This document shows positions 17,123-27,489 of a stretch of 64,000 bases of DNA, piece after piece. Location: NCBI RefSeq assembly GCF_001443045.1, contig NZ_LKPJ01000033.1:1-64000 (forward strand), given 5' to 3'. The notes below the pieces were generated by a model that worked only from the letters and a program-made list of their open reading frames with translations, had not been told where the DNA came from and did no database searches. The translations under genes were made by a program, and so were the position numbers. Numbering within the stretch: position 1 is the first letter of the stretch; the number at the start of each line of letters is the position of its first letter. Source of the stretch: Burkholderia ambifaria. Lineage in GTDB: Bacteria; Pseudomonadota; Gammaproteobacteria; Burkholderiales; Burkholderiaceae.

Positions 17123-17764
17123 ATGGACACACTCTGGGACATCTCGCCGCCCGTCAGCCCCGCCACCCCCGTGTGGCCGGGCGATACGCCGGTTTCCGTC
17201 GAACGCGTGTGGCGGATGGAGGCCGGCTCGCCGGTCAACGTCGCGCGCCTGACGCTGTCGCCGCACACGGGCGCGCACTGCGACGCGCCGCTGCACTACG
17301 ACGCCGACGGCGCGCCGATCGGCGCGGTGCCGCTCGACACCTATCTCGGCCCGTGCCGCGTGATCCACTGCATCGGCGCGTCGCCGCTCGTGCACCCGGC
17401 CGACATCGAGGCCGCGCTCGACGGCGAGCCGCCGCGCGTGCTGCTGCGCACCTATGCGCGCGCCAGCATCGAGCAATGGGACAGCGGCTTCTGCGCGGTC
17501 GCGCCCGAGACCGTCGACCTGCTCGCCGAGCACGGCGTGAAGCTGATCGGCATCGACACGCCGTCGCTCGATCCGCAGGAATCGAAGACCATGGACGCGC
17601 ATCACCGCGTGCGCGCCCACCGGATGGCGATCCTCGAAGGGATCGTGCTCGACGACGTGCCGCCCGGCGACTACGAGCTGATCGCGCTGCCGCTGAAGCT
17701 CGCAACGCTCGACGCGAGCCCCGTGCGTGCGGTGCTGCGCGCGCTGCCCGGCCACTCATCCTGA
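17123..17764 (+). CDS. kynB: Kynurenine formamidase (arylformamidase)
   Basis: Zinc hydrolase that converts N-formylkynurenine to kynurenine plus formate, the second step of tryptophan degradation to anthranilate. The 213-residue product has the cyclase-family metal site HTGAHCDAPLHYD (His48, His52, Asp54), the opening WDISPPVSPATPVWPGDTP and the conserved LIGIDTPSLDPQESKTMDAHH. It is the first gene of kynB-kynU-kynA, with kynU 29 bases downstream. The ATG chosen follows a nearby out-of-frame ATG, and the ribosome site is weak. Confidence 0.95.
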   Translation: MDTLWDISPPVSPATPVWPGDTPVSVERVWRMEAGSPVNVARLTLSPHTGAHCDAPLHYDADGAPIGAVPLDTYLGPCRVIHCIGASPLVHPADIEAALDGEPPRVLLRTYARASIEQWDSGFCAVAPETVDLLAEHGVKLIGIDTPSLDPQESKTMDAHHRVRAHRMAILEGIVLDDVPPGDYELIALPLKLATLDASPVRAVLRALPGHSS

Positions 17765-17793
17765 TTACCCGAACCACTTACCCGACAGACATC

Positions 17794-19047
17794 ATGATCA
17801 AGACCCGTGAAGACGCGCTCGCCCTCGATCGCGACGACTCGCTCGCCGCACTGCGCGACCAGTTCGCGCTGCCCGACGGCGTGATCTACCTCGACGGCAA
17901 CTCGCTCGGCGCGCAGCCGCGCGCATCGGCCGCCCGCGCGCAACAGGTAATCGGCGCCGAATGGGGCGAAGGCCTGATCCGCAGCTGGAACACCGCCGGC
18001 TGGTTCGCGCTGCCGCGCCGCCTCGGCGACAAGCTCGCGACGTTGATCGGCGGCGCCCCCGGCGAGACCGTCGTGACCGACACCATCTCGATCAACCTGT
18101 TCAAGCTGCTGTCGGCGATGGTGCGCCACCAGGCCGAGCGCGCGCCGGAGCGCCGCGTAATCGTGTCGGAGCGCTCGAACTTCCCGACCGACCTGTACAT
18201 CGCGCAAGGACTGATCGAACAGCTCGGCGGCGGCTACGAGCTGCGCCTGATCGACGATCCGGCGGACCTGCCCGGCGCGCTCGGCGCGGACACGGCTGTC
18301 GCGATGATCACGCACGTGAACTACCGTACCGGCTACATGCACGACATGCCGGCCGTCACGCAGCTCGTGCACGACGCAGGCGCGCTGATGCTGTGGGATC
18401 TCGCTCACTCGGCCGGCGCGGTGCCGGTCGACCTGAACGCCGCGCATGCGGACGGCGCGGTCGGCTGCACGTACAAGTACCTGAACGGCGGCCCCGGTTC
18501 GCCAGCGTTCGTGTGGGTGCCGCGACGCCATCACGCGCATTTCTCGCAGCCGCTGTCGGGCTGGTGGGGCCACCGCGCACCGTTCGCGATGCAGCCGGGC
18601 TTCGCGCCCGATCCGGGCATCGCGCGCTTCCTGTGCGGCACGCAGCCGATCGTGTCGATGTCGATGGTCGAATGCGGGCTCGACGTGTTCCTGCAGACCG
18701 ACATGCACGCGATCCGCCGCAAGTCGCTCGCGCTGACCGACGCGTTCATCGCGCTCGTCGAGCAACGCTGCGCGGGGCTGTCGCTGAAGCTCGTCACGCC
18801 GCGCGCGCATCACCAGCGCGGCTCGCAGGCGAGCTTCGAGCATCCGCACGGCTACGAGGTGATGCAGGCGCTGATCGCGCGCGGCGTGATCGGCGACTAC
18901 CGAGAGCCGTACGTGCTGCGCTTCGGCTTCACGCCGCTCTATACGCGCTTCGTCGACGTGTGGGATGCCGTCGAGACGCTGCGCGACATCCTCGCCACCG
19001 ATGCGTGGAAGGCACCCGAGTTCGCCGAGCGCGGCGCGGTGACCTGA
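17794..19047 (+). CDS. kynU: Kynureninase
   Basis: PLP enzyme splitting kynurenine into anthranilate and alanine. The 417-residue product shows the family start VIYLDGNSLGAQP, the substrate/PLP segment HVNYRTGYMHDMPAVTQL, the WDLAHSAGAVPVDL motif with the PLP-binding Asp, and the Schiff-base Lys228 in CTYKYLNGGPGSPAF. The C-terminal RFGFTPLYTRFVDVWDAVE is also typical. It lies between kynB and kynA in one operon, 64 bases ahead of kynA. Confidence 0.96.
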   Translation: MIKTREDALALDRDDSLAALRDQFALPDGVIYLDGNSLGAQPRASAARAQQVIGAEWGEGLIRSWNTAGWFALPRRLGDKLATLIGGAPGETVVTDTISINLFKLLSAMVRHQAERAPERRVIVSERSNFPTDLYIAQGLIEQLGGGYELRLIDDPADLPGALGADTAVAMITHVNYRTGYMHDMPAVTQLVHDAGALMLWDLAHSAGAVPVDLNAAHADGAVGCTYKYLNGGPGSPAFVWVPRRHHAHFSQPLSGWWGHRAPFAMQPGFAPDPGIARFLCGTQPIVSMSMVECGLDVFLQTDMHAIRRKSLALTDAFIALVEQRCAGLSLKLVTPRAHHQRGSQASFEHPHGYEVMQALIARGVIGDYREPYVLRFGFTPLYTRFVDVWDAVETLRDILATDAWKAPEFAERGAVT

Positions 19048-19111
19048 TCGACATCGCCCGGCGCGCGCAGGCCGCGCGCCGCACCCCCGTCATTCAAATC
19101 TGGAGAGAGTC

Positions 19112-20053
19112 GTGAATTCTGGTCATATGCAGCTACCCGGCGACGATGCGCCGGCGGGCTGCCCGTTCTCGGGCGCACGCGCGGCCCAACCCGCTCATGA
19201 AGCGCCGCACGTGCCGGGCGATGCCGCGGGCGAAGCCGGCTGGCACAACGCGCAGCTCGATTTCTCGAAGTCGATGAGCTATGGCGACTACCTGTCGCTG
19301 AACGCGATCCTCGATGCACAGCATCCGCTGTCGCCCGATCACAACGAGATGCTGTTCATCATCCAGCATCAGACGAGCGAGCTGTGGATGAAGCTCGCCC
19401 TCTTCGAGCTGCGCGGCGCGCTCGACGCGGTGCGCGGCGACGCGCTGCCGCCCGCGTTCAAGATGCTCGCGCGCGTGTCGCGGATTCTCGAGCAGCTCGT
19501 GCAGGCGTGGAACGTGCTGTCGACGATGACGCCTTCCGAGTATTCGGCAATGCGGCCGTACCTCGGCCAGTCGTCGGGCTTCCAGTCGTACCAGTACCGG
19601 CAGCTCGAATTCCTGCTCGGCAACAAGAACGTGCAGATGCTGCAGCCGCATGCGCACCGGCCCGACATCCTCGAGCAGGTGCGCGCGACGCTCGAGGCGC
19701 CGTCGTTCTACGACGAGGTCGTGCGCCTGCTCGCGCGGCGCGGCTTCCCGATCGCGCCCGAGCGGCTCGAGCGCGACTGGACGCAGCCGATGCGGCATGA
19801 CGAAACGGTCGAAGCCGCGTGGCTCGAGGTCTATCGTCATCCGCAGCAGCACTGGGAGCTTTACGAGATGGCCGAGGAACTCGTCGATCTCGAGGATGCG
19901 TTCCGCCAGTGGCGCTTCCGTCACGTGACGACCGTCGAGCGCATCATCGGCTTCAAGCAGGGCACGGGCGGCACCAGCGGCGCGCCGTATCTGCGCAAGA
20001 TGCTTGACGTCGTGCTGTTCCCCGAGCTGTGGCACGTGCGCACCACGCTGTAA
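19112..20053 (+). CDS. kynA: Tryptophan 2,3-dioxygenase
   Basis: Heme dioxygenase opening the indole ring of L-tryptophan to N-formylkynurenine. The 313-residue product has FIIQHQTSELWMKL near the N terminus, MRPYLGQSSGFQSYQYR, the proximal heme ligand His271 in FRHVTTVERIIGFKQGTGGTSG, and the C-terminal ELWHVR. A GTG start at 19112 is used because GGAGAG lies correctly before it; an ATG five codons later is less well placed. It closes the kyn operon, so order is kynB-kynU-kynA. Confidence 0.96.
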   Translation: MNSGHMQLPGDDAPAGCPFSGARAAQPAHEAPHVPGDAAGEAGWHNAQLDFSKSMSYGDYLSLNAILDAQHPLSPDHNEMLFIIQHQTSELWMKLALFELRGALDAVRGDALPPAFKMLARVSRILEQLVQAWNVLSTMTPSEYSAMRPYLGQSSGFQSYQYRQLEFLLGNKNVQMLQPHAHRPDILEQVRATLEAPSFYDEVVRLLARRGFPIAPERLERDWTQPMRHDETVEAAWLEVYRHPQQHWELYEMAEELVDLEDAFRQWRFRHVTTVERIIGFKQGTGGTSGAPYLRKMLDVVLFPELWHVRTTL

Positions 20054-20170
20054 CGCGCTATTCGCCCCCGAGCCTGCCCGCCGTCATGACGACGTGCGGG
20101 CCGGTTCTTCCCCTTTGCGCGGCAATGCCCGTTCGCCGTCGGCCGTCATCATGCGGATCGTGCCGGCACC

Positions 20171-20290
20171 GTGCGAGCGCACGGGCCCGACACCGACGAG
20201 ATCGTCGCGATTCCGGCGTGCCGCTGGGAAGATCGCAGCCATATCGTTGCGGCACCGCACCATCCATTGCGCACGCTCAGCGCGTTCCGG
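20171..20290 (+). pseudogene. Possible remnant of a CysB-like LysR regulator
   Basis: In the 528-base gap after kynA, one frame reads DEIVAIPACRWEDRSHIVAA followed by PHHPL. This resembles the E-L-V-x-L-P-C-Y-x-W...V-V-x-P-x-x-HPL stretch of the CysB-type ligand-binding domain. No upstream helix-turn-helix or downstream remainder is recognisable, so if genuine it is a decayed fragment. The similarity is short and judged by eye only. The rest of the gap (20054-20472) holds no other gene I can support. Confidence 0.28.
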
Positions 20291-20472
20291 CGCCGCCACG
20301 GGATCCTGCCGGTGCCGGCCGGCGAGCAGCTCGACGAACTCGTCACGCTGACACGCGATGAGCGCGAAGGATGCTCACGCCTCCCCGACTGCCCCGACTG
20401 CTTCCGCGCAACGCACCCGGCGCCGCAGCGCACCATCGAAATGCCGTGTCGCCACCTTGACTTTCGCCCGCC

Positions 20473-20517
20473 CGAATACGATCATTCGCTCACATGAAGA
20501 GCAAATGATCGTATTCG
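20473..20517. promoter_or_regulatory. Large near-perfect dyad operator upstream of the D-arabitol genes
   Basis: Two 19-base arms (20473-20491 and 20499-20517) pair with one mismatch around a 7-base centre. The arms start CGAATACGATCATT and end AATGATCGTATTCG. It lies 64 bases before dalD. Its inner 35 bases (20478-20512) share layout and half-site sequence with a second site before smoS at 33188-33222, making it the likely operator of the SorC-type regulator encoded at 23697. No T-run follows, which argues against a terminator. Confidence 0.75.
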
Positions 20518-20581
20518 ACAGTGCGGATCGTGAGTGCTGAAGCCAGGCCGCCCGCGATCCGATCGCGACAGGAGACACCGG

Positions 20582-21976
20582 ATGACCGAATCGCCCTCCG
20601 AACGCACGCCCGTGCTGCTGCACATCGGCGCAGGCTCGTTCCACCGCGCGCACCAGGCGTGGTATCTGCATCGCGTGAACGCGGCCGTGCCGGCCGGCGA
20701 ACGCTGGTCGCTGACCGTCGGCAACATCCGCGACGACATGCACGCGACGATGGACGCGCTCGCCGCGCAGCACGGCGCATACACGCTCGAAACCGTCACG
20801 CCGCAAGGCGAGCGCGCGTACGAGACGATCCGTGCGATCTCGCGCGTGCTGCCGTGGTCGATCGACCTCACTGCGCTGATCGACGCCGGTGCCGACCCGG
20901 CGTGCCGGATCGTATCGTTCACCGTCACCGAAGGCGGCTACTACCTCGACGAGCACAACCGGCTCGACCTCGCGAACACGGATCTCGCAGCCGACCTGCA
21001 GGGCGCGCGCACGACGCTGTACGGCGCGCTCGCGGCGCTGCTCGCCGAACGCGTGACGCGCGGCGCGGGCCCGCTCACGCTGCAGAGCTGCGACAACCTG
21101 CGCAACAACGGCGCGCGCTTTCGCGCGGGGATGCGCGAATTCCTCGAACGGCGCGGCGAAACGGATCTGCTCGCGTGGTTCGATGCGAACGTCGCGACAC
21201 CCAGCGCGATGGTCGACCGCATCACGCCGCGCCCGACCGCCGACGTGCGCGAACGCGTGCGCGCGGCCACCGGCATCGACGACGCGTGCCCGGTGATGGG
21301 CGAATCGTTCATCCAGTGGGTGATCGAAGACCGCTTCGCGGCCGGCCGGCCGCGCTGGGAGCTGGCCGGCGCGGAACTGGTCGACGACGTGCACCCGTAC
21401 GAGGAAGCGAAGATCCGCATCCTCAACGCGACGCACAGCTGCATCGCATGGGCCGGCACGCTCGCGGGCTACACGTACATCCACGAAGGCACGCACGACG
21501 CGGCGATCCGCCGCTTCGCGCACGACTACGTGACGCAGGACGTGATCCCGTGCCTCAGCCCGAGCCCGCTCGACCTCGAACGCTATCGCGACGTCGTGCT
21601 CGAACGCTTCGGCAACCCGTACGTGCTCGACACGAACCAGCGCGTCGCGGCCGACGGCTTCTCGAAGATTCCCGGCTTCATCGCGCCGACGCTCGTCGAA
21701 TCGTTCGCGCGCGGCGCGGCGCCGGTCGCCACCGCCGTGTTGCCGGCGCTGTTCCTGCGTTTTCTCGAACGCTGGGCGCGCGGCTTGCTGCCGTATGCGT
21801 ACCAGGACGGCGTGATGGACGACGGCGCCGCGCGGGCGATCGTCGAGGCCGACGACCCGGTCGTCGCGCTGTGCGCGAGCCGCGCGCTGTGGGGCTCGCT
21901 CGCCGGCAACGCGGCGCTGTTCGACGCGCTGCGCGCCGGGCTCGCCCGCGTCGACGCATGGCTCACGCAGCGCTGA
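20582..21976 (+). CDS. dalD: D-arabinitol 4-dehydrogenase (polyol-specific long-chain dehydrogenase)
   Basis: NAD-dependent oxidation of D-arabitol to D-xylulose. The 464-residue product belongs to the mannitol dehydrogenase family: LHIGAGSFHRAHQAWYLH in the nucleotide-binding domain, SCDNLRNNG, FIQWVIEDRF and the catalytic-domain motif EEAKIRILNATHSCIAW with the conserved Lys. The SFHRAHQ opening and pairing with xylulokinase favour arabitol over mannitol as substrate, as in Klebsiella and Ralstonia dal operons. A GGAG site precedes the ATG. The genes dalD, xylB and the regulator run in one direction behind the dyad at 20473. Confidence 0.9.
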   Translation: MTESPSERTPVLLHIGAGSFHRAHQAWYLHRVNAAVPAGERWSLTVGNIRDDMHATMDALAAQHGAYTLETVTPQGERAYETIRAISRVLPWSIDLTALIDAGADPACRIVSFTVTEGGYYLDEHNRLDLANTDLAADLQGARTTLYGALAALLAERVTRGAGPLTLQSCDNLRNNGARFRAGMREFLERRGETDLLAWFDANVATPSAMVDRITPRPTADVRERVRAATGIDDACPVMGESFIQWVIEDRFAAGRPRWELAGAELVDDVHPYEEAKIRILNATHSCIAWAGTLAGYTYIHEGTHDAAIRRFAHDYVTQDVIPCLSPSPLDLERYRDVVLERFGNPYVLDTNQRVAADGFSKIPGFIAPTLVESFARGAAPVATAVLPALFLRFLERWARGLLPYAYQDGVMDDGAARAIVEADDPVVALCASRALWGSLAGNAALFDALRAGLARVDAWLTQR

Positions 21977-22105
21977 TGCGCTGCCCCGGGCCGGGCCCGG
22001 CGGCCGGCCGCTCGCAAGCGGCCGCGCATCCGGGCGAACCTGCGTTGGCATGCGCGCGTGCGTGCGGCTAAAGTAGCGGCTCCTCACTGACGGAACGGAT
22101 CGCTC

Positions 22106-23587
22106 ATGTATCTCGGCATCGACCTCGGCACCTCGGAAGTGAAGGTGCTGCTGCTGGCCCCGGACGGCACCGTGGTCGGCACCGCGGGCACGCCGTTCAA
22201 CGTGTCGCGGCCGCACCCGCGCTGGGCGGAACAGCATCCGGACGACTGGTGGCAAGGCACGCTCGCCGCGCTGGCGGCGCTGCGCGAACGGCACCGCCAA
22301 GCGTTCGCGCAGGTGCGCGGAATCGGCCTGTCGGGCCAGATGCATGGCGCAGTGCTGCTCGGCCGCGACGATCGCGTGCTGCGCCCCGCGATCCTGTGGA
22401 ACGACATGCGCAGCGCCGACGAATGCGCGCTGCTCACCGAGCGCGCACCCGATCTGCACGCGCTGGCCGGCAACCTCGCGATGCCCGGCTTCACCGCGCC
22501 GAAACTGCTGTGGGTCGCGAAGCACGAACCCGACGTGTTCGCCGCGACCGCGTGCGTGCTGATGCCGAAAGACTACCTGCGCTTCCGGCTCACCGGCGCG
22601 AAAGTCTCCGACCCGTCCGATGCGGCCGGCACGCTGTGGCTCGACGTCGCGCGCCGCGACTGGTCCGACGCGCTGCTCGCCGCATGCGACATGACGCGCG
22701 ACCAGATGCCGCGCATCGTCGAAGGCAACGCGCCGTCCGGCACGCTGCGCGCGGACGTCGCGCGCGCACTCGGGCTGTCGGAGGCCGTCGTGGTGGCGGG
22801 CGGCGGCGGCGACAACGCGACGAGCGCGCTCGGCATCGGCGCGATCCACGCGGGCGACGGCTTCGTATCGCTCGGCACGTCGGGCGTGCTGAGCGTGGTC
22901 GGCGACCGCTTCATGCCGAATCCCGCATCGGCCGTGCACGCGTTCTGTCATGCGATCCCCGATCGCTGGCAACTGATGAGCGTCGTGCTGTCGGCCGCGA
23001 GTTGCCTGCGCTGGGTCTGCAAGCTGACCGGCACTGACGAGCCGGCGCTGCTCGCCGAAATCGAGGCACTCGACGCGGACGCGCTCGCGACGGCGCCGCT
23101 GTTCCTGCCCTACCTGTCCGGCGAACGCACGCCGCACAACGATCCGTATGCGCAGGGCGTGTTCTTCGGAATGACGCATGCGACCGAGCGCGCGCATCTC
23201 GGCTATGCGGTGCTCGAAGGCGTGACGCTCGGCCTCGCCGATGGCCTCGACGCGCTGCACACGGCCGGCGTCGAAACCGACCGGCTGTCGCTGATCGGCG
23301 GCGGCGCGCGCAGCGCGTTCTGGGCGCAGCTGATCGCCGACGCGCTGAACGTGCGCACGCGCCAGCACGGCGGCGGCGAAACCGGTGCGGCGCTCGGCGC
23401 GGCGCGCCTGGGCTGGCTCGCCGTGGGCGGCGATCCGCATGCGGTGCTGACCAAGCCGCCGGTGCGCGCCGAATACGCGCCCGACGCCGCGCGCCACGCG
23501 CTGCTGCGCGAGCGCCTCGACGCGTTTCGCGCGCTGTATCGCCACGTGCGCCCGCTTTACGAACCGTCGCGCGCGCGGCTCGCGTAA
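22106..23587 (+). CDS. xylB: Xylulokinase
   Basis: FGGY-family kinase phosphorylating D-xylulose to D-xylulose 5-phosphate for the pentose phosphate pathway. The 493-residue product has the N-terminal phosphate loop LGIDLGTSEVKVLLL, the substrate loop GLSGQMHGAVLL with catalytic Asp in ILWNDMRSADE, and the C-terminal ATPase motif LIGGGARSAFWAQLIADAL. It sits directly after dalD, which produces its substrate. A second xylulokinase gene at 38044-39480 is only distantly similar, so the window holds two non-recent paralogues. Confidence 0.92.
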   Translation: MYLGIDLGTSEVKVLLLAPDGTVVGTAGTPFNVSRPHPRWAEQHPDDWWQGTLAALAALRERHRQAFAQVRGIGLSGQMHGAVLLGRDDRVLRPAILWNDMRSADECALLTERAPDLHALAGNLAMPGFTAPKLLWVAKHEPDVFAATACVLMPKDYLRFRLTGAKVSDPSDAAGTLWLDVARRDWSDALLAACDMTRDQMPRIVEGNAPSGTLRADVARALGLSEAVVVAGGGGDNATSALGIGAIHAGDGFVSLGTSGVLSVVGDRFMPNPASAVHAFCHAIPDRWQLMSVVLSAASCLRWVCKLTGTDEPALLAEIEALDADALATAPLFLPYLSGERTPHNDPYAQGVFFGMTHATERAHLGYAVLEGVTLGLADGLDALHTAGVETDRLSLIGGGARSAFWAQLIADALNVRTRQHGGGETGAALGAARLGWLAVGGDPHAVLTKPPVRAEYAPDAARHALLRERLDAFRALYRHVRPLYEPSRARLA

Positions 23588-23696
23588 GCGCCCCGCGGCG
23601 GCGTGCAGCGGCCGTCGGCCGCGCGCCCGGCATGCGTTACAGTGGATGCCGTGGCGCCACCTGACGGCCGGCCCAGATCCGAACCGAACCGCTATC

Positions 23697-24653
23697 GTGT
23701 CCAAGTCCTCAGAAAAACTCGATCTCGCCACGCGTGCCGCGTGGCTTTACTACGTCGCGGGCGACACGCAGAACGAAATCGCCGAGAAGCTCCAGGTGTC
23801 GCGCCCGGTCGCGCAGCGCCTCGTCGCGTTCGCGGTCGAGAAGAACCTGATCCGCGTGCGCGTCGATCACCAGCTCGCCGACTGCCTCGATCTCGGCGCG
23901 CAATTGTCGAAACGCTACGGGCTCGCGATGTGCGAAGTCGTGCCGGTCGATGCCGACGCACCCGAAGCGATCGACCGCAAGCTCGCGGTCGCCGGCGCGC
24001 AGGTGATGGAGCGCTACCTGAACGAAACGCGGCCGATGGTGATCGCGGTCAGCAGCGGCCGGACGCTGAAGGCGGCGGTCGCGCAGATCGCGCAGATCGA
24101 GCGGCCGCAGCACCGGCTCGTGTCGATGGTCGGCGCGATCGCGGCCGACGGCTCGTCGAACCGCTACGACGTCGCGCAATACATCTCCGAGAAGACGGGC
24201 AGCAAGCACTTCCTGCTGCCCGCGCCGCTGTTCGCCGACAGCGACGCCGAGCGCGCCCAATGGTGCAATCACCGTCTGTACCGGATCGTCGATGCGCTGT
24301 CGGCGCATGCCGACGTCGCGTTCGTCGGGATCGGCAACATCGGCCCGCATTGCCCGCTCTACGAGGACGGCTTCATCACCGAACAGGAGCGCGACGAGAT
24401 GACCACGCTCGGCGCGGTGGCCGAGCTGCTCGGCGTGCCGATCGATGCGCAGGGCAAACGGATCGACGTGTCGACGAGCGCGCGCGTGACGAGCGTCGCG
24501 CTCGACACGCCGCCGAAGCGTCCGACGATCGCGTTCGCGGGCGGCCCGAAGAAGCGCGACGCGGTGATCGCCGCGCTGCGCGGCGGATGGCTGTCGGGGC
24601 TCGTCACCGACGAGACCTGCGCGCGCGCGGCGCTCGAAGCGAAGGCGGCCTGA
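23697..24653 (+). CDS. SorC/DeoR-type sugar-responsive transcriptional regulator
   Basis: The product (318 residues from the GTG at 23697) opens with a helix-turn-helix (about 8-50; YYVAGDTQNEIAEKLQVSRPVAQRLVAF) followed by a SorC sugar-phosphate sensor domain with VIAVSSGRTLKAAVAQI, FVGIGNIGPHCPLYEDGF and a C-terminal GGPKKRDAVIAALRGGWLSGLVTDE. The GTG matches the family N terminus; an ATG at 23646 would add 17 residues. It ends the plus arm of the polyol island and is the best candidate to bind the paired dyads before dalD and smoS. Effector is presumably a phosphorylated pathway intermediate. Confidence 0.88.
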   Translation: MSKSSEKLDLATRAAWLYYVAGDTQNEIAEKLQVSRPVAQRLVAFAVEKNLIRVRVDHQLADCLDLGAQLSKRYGLAMCEVVPVDADAPEAIDRKLAVAGAQVMERYLNETRPMVIAVSSGRTLKAAVAQIAQIERPQHRLVSMVGAIAADGSSNRYDVAQYISEKTGSKHFLLPAPLFADSDAERAQWCNHRLYRIVDALSAHADVAFVGIGNIGPHCPLYEDGFITEQERDEMTTLGAVAELLGVPIDAQGKRIDVSTSARVTSVALDTPPKRPTIAFAGGPKKRDAVIAALRGGWLSGLVTDETCARAALEAKAA

Positions 24654-24706
24654 CGCCGCCGAACGCTCGGACACGCACGGCGCGCGGCGCGAGCGTCGCC
24701 CCCCAT

Positions 24707-24724
24707 CCTGCCGCACCCGGCAGG
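24707..24724. terminator. Hairpin between the convergent regulator and ABC ATPase genes
   Basis: A 7-bp stem (24707-24713 with 24718-24724) and 4-base loop lie midway in the 106-base convergent gap. It lacks a T-run, so it is only a candidate terminator. Confidence 0.35.
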
Positions 24725-24759
24725 CGCGACGAGCGCGCGCACTGCCGGGCGCTCATACG

Positions 24760-25869
<1,110 letters not shown>

Positions 25870-25924
25870 GGTCTGTCTCCGTTCGTTCGTGATGCGCCGC
25901 GTTCGACGCGGCGCGCAATCGTTG

Positions 25925-26641
25925 CTAGTTCGGCAGCACGGCGCCCGTCGCCTGCCAGCGCGCGACGTAGCCGGGCAGCTCGTGCATGTCGTCGAATACG
26001 TGACGCGCGCCGATCCCGCGCAGCGCGTCGATCTGCGCGGCCGATGCGTGCCCGCCGCCAACGAAGCCGAGCACGGTCATGCCGGCCGCGGCGGCCGCGG
26101 TGATGCCGGTCGCGCTGTCCTCGACGACGAGGCATTGCGCGGGCACCGCGCCGAGCGCATGGGCGGCCGCGAGATACACGTCGGGCGCGGGCTTCGGCCG
26201 CGCGACGGCATCCGCGCAGAACAGCCGGTCGCCGAAGAAGCGCGCGAGGCCGGTGCGCGCGAGCGCCGCCTCGACGTACGCGCGATAGCTGTTGCTCGCG
26301 CATGCCGTCGTCAGGCCGATCGCCGCGAGTGCCGTGTCGATGCCGTCGACCATCGGCGCGTTGACGGCCGCCGCCTCGACCGCGCGGCGGATCGCGTCGA
26401 CGTCGTCGGCCGACAGCGCGCGGCCGACGGCCTCGCCCGCGCCGGCCAGCACCCGCTCGATGCGCAGCCCGAGCAGCGGCATCACGGCCGGCCGCGCGTC
26501 GACGCCCGGCCAGCGCGTGTCGAGCTCGCGCACGATCACGTCGGCGGCGACGGCCTCGCTGTCGATCAGTACCCCGTCGCAATCGCAGATCAGCACGTTC
26601 AAGCCGTGGCCCACCACCGCACCTTTGCCGGCCGCCCTCAT
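25925..26641 (-). CDS. HAD-superfamily phosphatase
   Basis: The 238-residue product is a HAD subfamily IA hydrolase: nucleophile motif LICDCDGVLIDSE (Asp20, Asp22), motif II ACASNSY, then KPAPDVYLAAA and LVVEDSATGITAA for motifs III/IV. These enzymes often remove phosphate from sugar phosphates. The ATG overlaps the stop of the upstream permease gene (ATGA), so it belongs to the polyol operon. It might detoxify non-productive sugar phosphates from the kinase; this is inference. An alternative start a few codons in (at the residues GHGLNV) is possible but has no overlap. Confidence 0.85.
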   Translation of the reverse strand: MRAAGKGAVVGHGLNVLICDCDGVLIDSEAVAADVIVRELDTRWPGVDARPAVMPLLGLRIERVLAGAGEAVGRALSADDVDAIRRAVEAAAVNAPMVDGIDTALAAIGLTTACASNSYRAYVEAALARTGLARFFGDRLFCADAVARPKPAPDVYLAAAHALGAVPAQCLVVEDSATGITAAAAAGMTVLGFVGGGHASAAQIDALRGIGARHVFDDMHELPGYVARWQATGAVLPN

Positions 26642-27489
26642 TTGACCGCCCCGAACGTGAGCCCGCGCACGAGCTGCTTCTGCGACAGCCAGCCGACGAT
26701 CAGGATCGGCGCGACCGCGAGCAGCGAAGCAGCGGACAGCTTTGCCCAGAACAACCCTTCCGGACTCGAGTACGACGCGATGAACACGGTCAGCGGCGCG
26801 GCGTTCGAGCTCGACAGGTTGATGCTCCAGAACGCCTCGTTCCACGACAGGATCACGAGCAGCAGCGCGGTGGACGCGAGCCCCGGCAGCGCCATCGGCA
26901 TCAGCAGGTAGACGATCTCCTGCCACGTCGACGCGCCGTCGATGCGCCCCGCTTCGAGAATGTCCTTCGGAATCTCGTTGAAGTACGTGAAGGTCATCCA
27001 CACCGCGATCGGCAGGTTGATCAGCGTGTACACGATCACGAGGCCCGACACGGTATCGAGCAGCCCCGCGTTCTTCCACAGCAGGTAGATCGGCACGAGC
27101 ACGCCGACCGACGGCATCATCTTGGTCGACAGCATCCACAGCAGCACCTTCTGCGTGCGGTGGTTCGGGAAGAACGCCATCGCGTAGGCGGCCGGCACCG
27201 CAAGCAGCAGCGAGATCACCGTGACGCCGGCCGAGATCAGCACCGAGTTCCACGCGAACGCGAAGTAGTTGCTGCGCGCGAACACCTCGCGGAAGCTGTC
27301 GAGCGTCGGCACGAAGAACAGCGTCGACGCATACGCCTGCTGCTCGGTCTTGAACGCGGTGATCGCCATCCAGAAGATCGGGAAGAACAGCAGCAGCGCG
27401 ATCAGCCACGCCAGCGCGCCGGGCAGCGCGCGCCGCGCGAGGTCGAACGGGGCCGGCGCACGCCGGCCTTCGAAAGTCAGGTCGCTCAT
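26638..27489 (-). CDS. smoG: Polyol ABC transporter permease 2 (SmoG type)
   Basis: Inner-membrane MalG-type permease of 283 residues with six predicted helices. The EAA loop for ATPase contact is seen in DILEAGRIDGASTWQEIVYLLMP. N-terminal residues 1-20 are cytosolic and Pro/Arg-rich. It overlaps smoF by four bases upstream and the HAD gene by four bases downstream, showing tight translational coupling within the operon. Confidence 0.92.
   Translation of the reverse strand: MSDLTFEGRRAPAPFDLARRALPGALAWLIALLLFFPIFWMAITAFKTEQQAYASTLFFVPTLDSFREVFARSNYFAFAWNSVLISAGVTVISLLLAVPAAYAMAFFPNHRTQKVLLWMLSTKMMPSVGVLVPIYLLWKNAGLLDTVSGLVIVYTLINLPIAVWMTFTYFNEIPKDILEAGRIDGASTWQEIVYLLMPMALPGLASTALLLVILSWNEAFWSINLSSSNAAPLTVFIASYSSPEGLFWAKLSAASLLAVAPILIVGWLSQKQLVRGLTFGAVK

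Noticed and set aside
20582..21976. Mannitol 2-dehydrogenase as the name for this gene
   Set aside because: Adjacent xylulokinase and the SFHRAHQ-type N terminus favour D-arabinitol 4-dehydrogenase; mannitol activity may still exist as a side reaction.
20375..23731. An 1118-codon open frame antisense to dalD and xylB
   Set aside because: Same shadow composition; the sense strand carries complete, motif-bearing enzymes.
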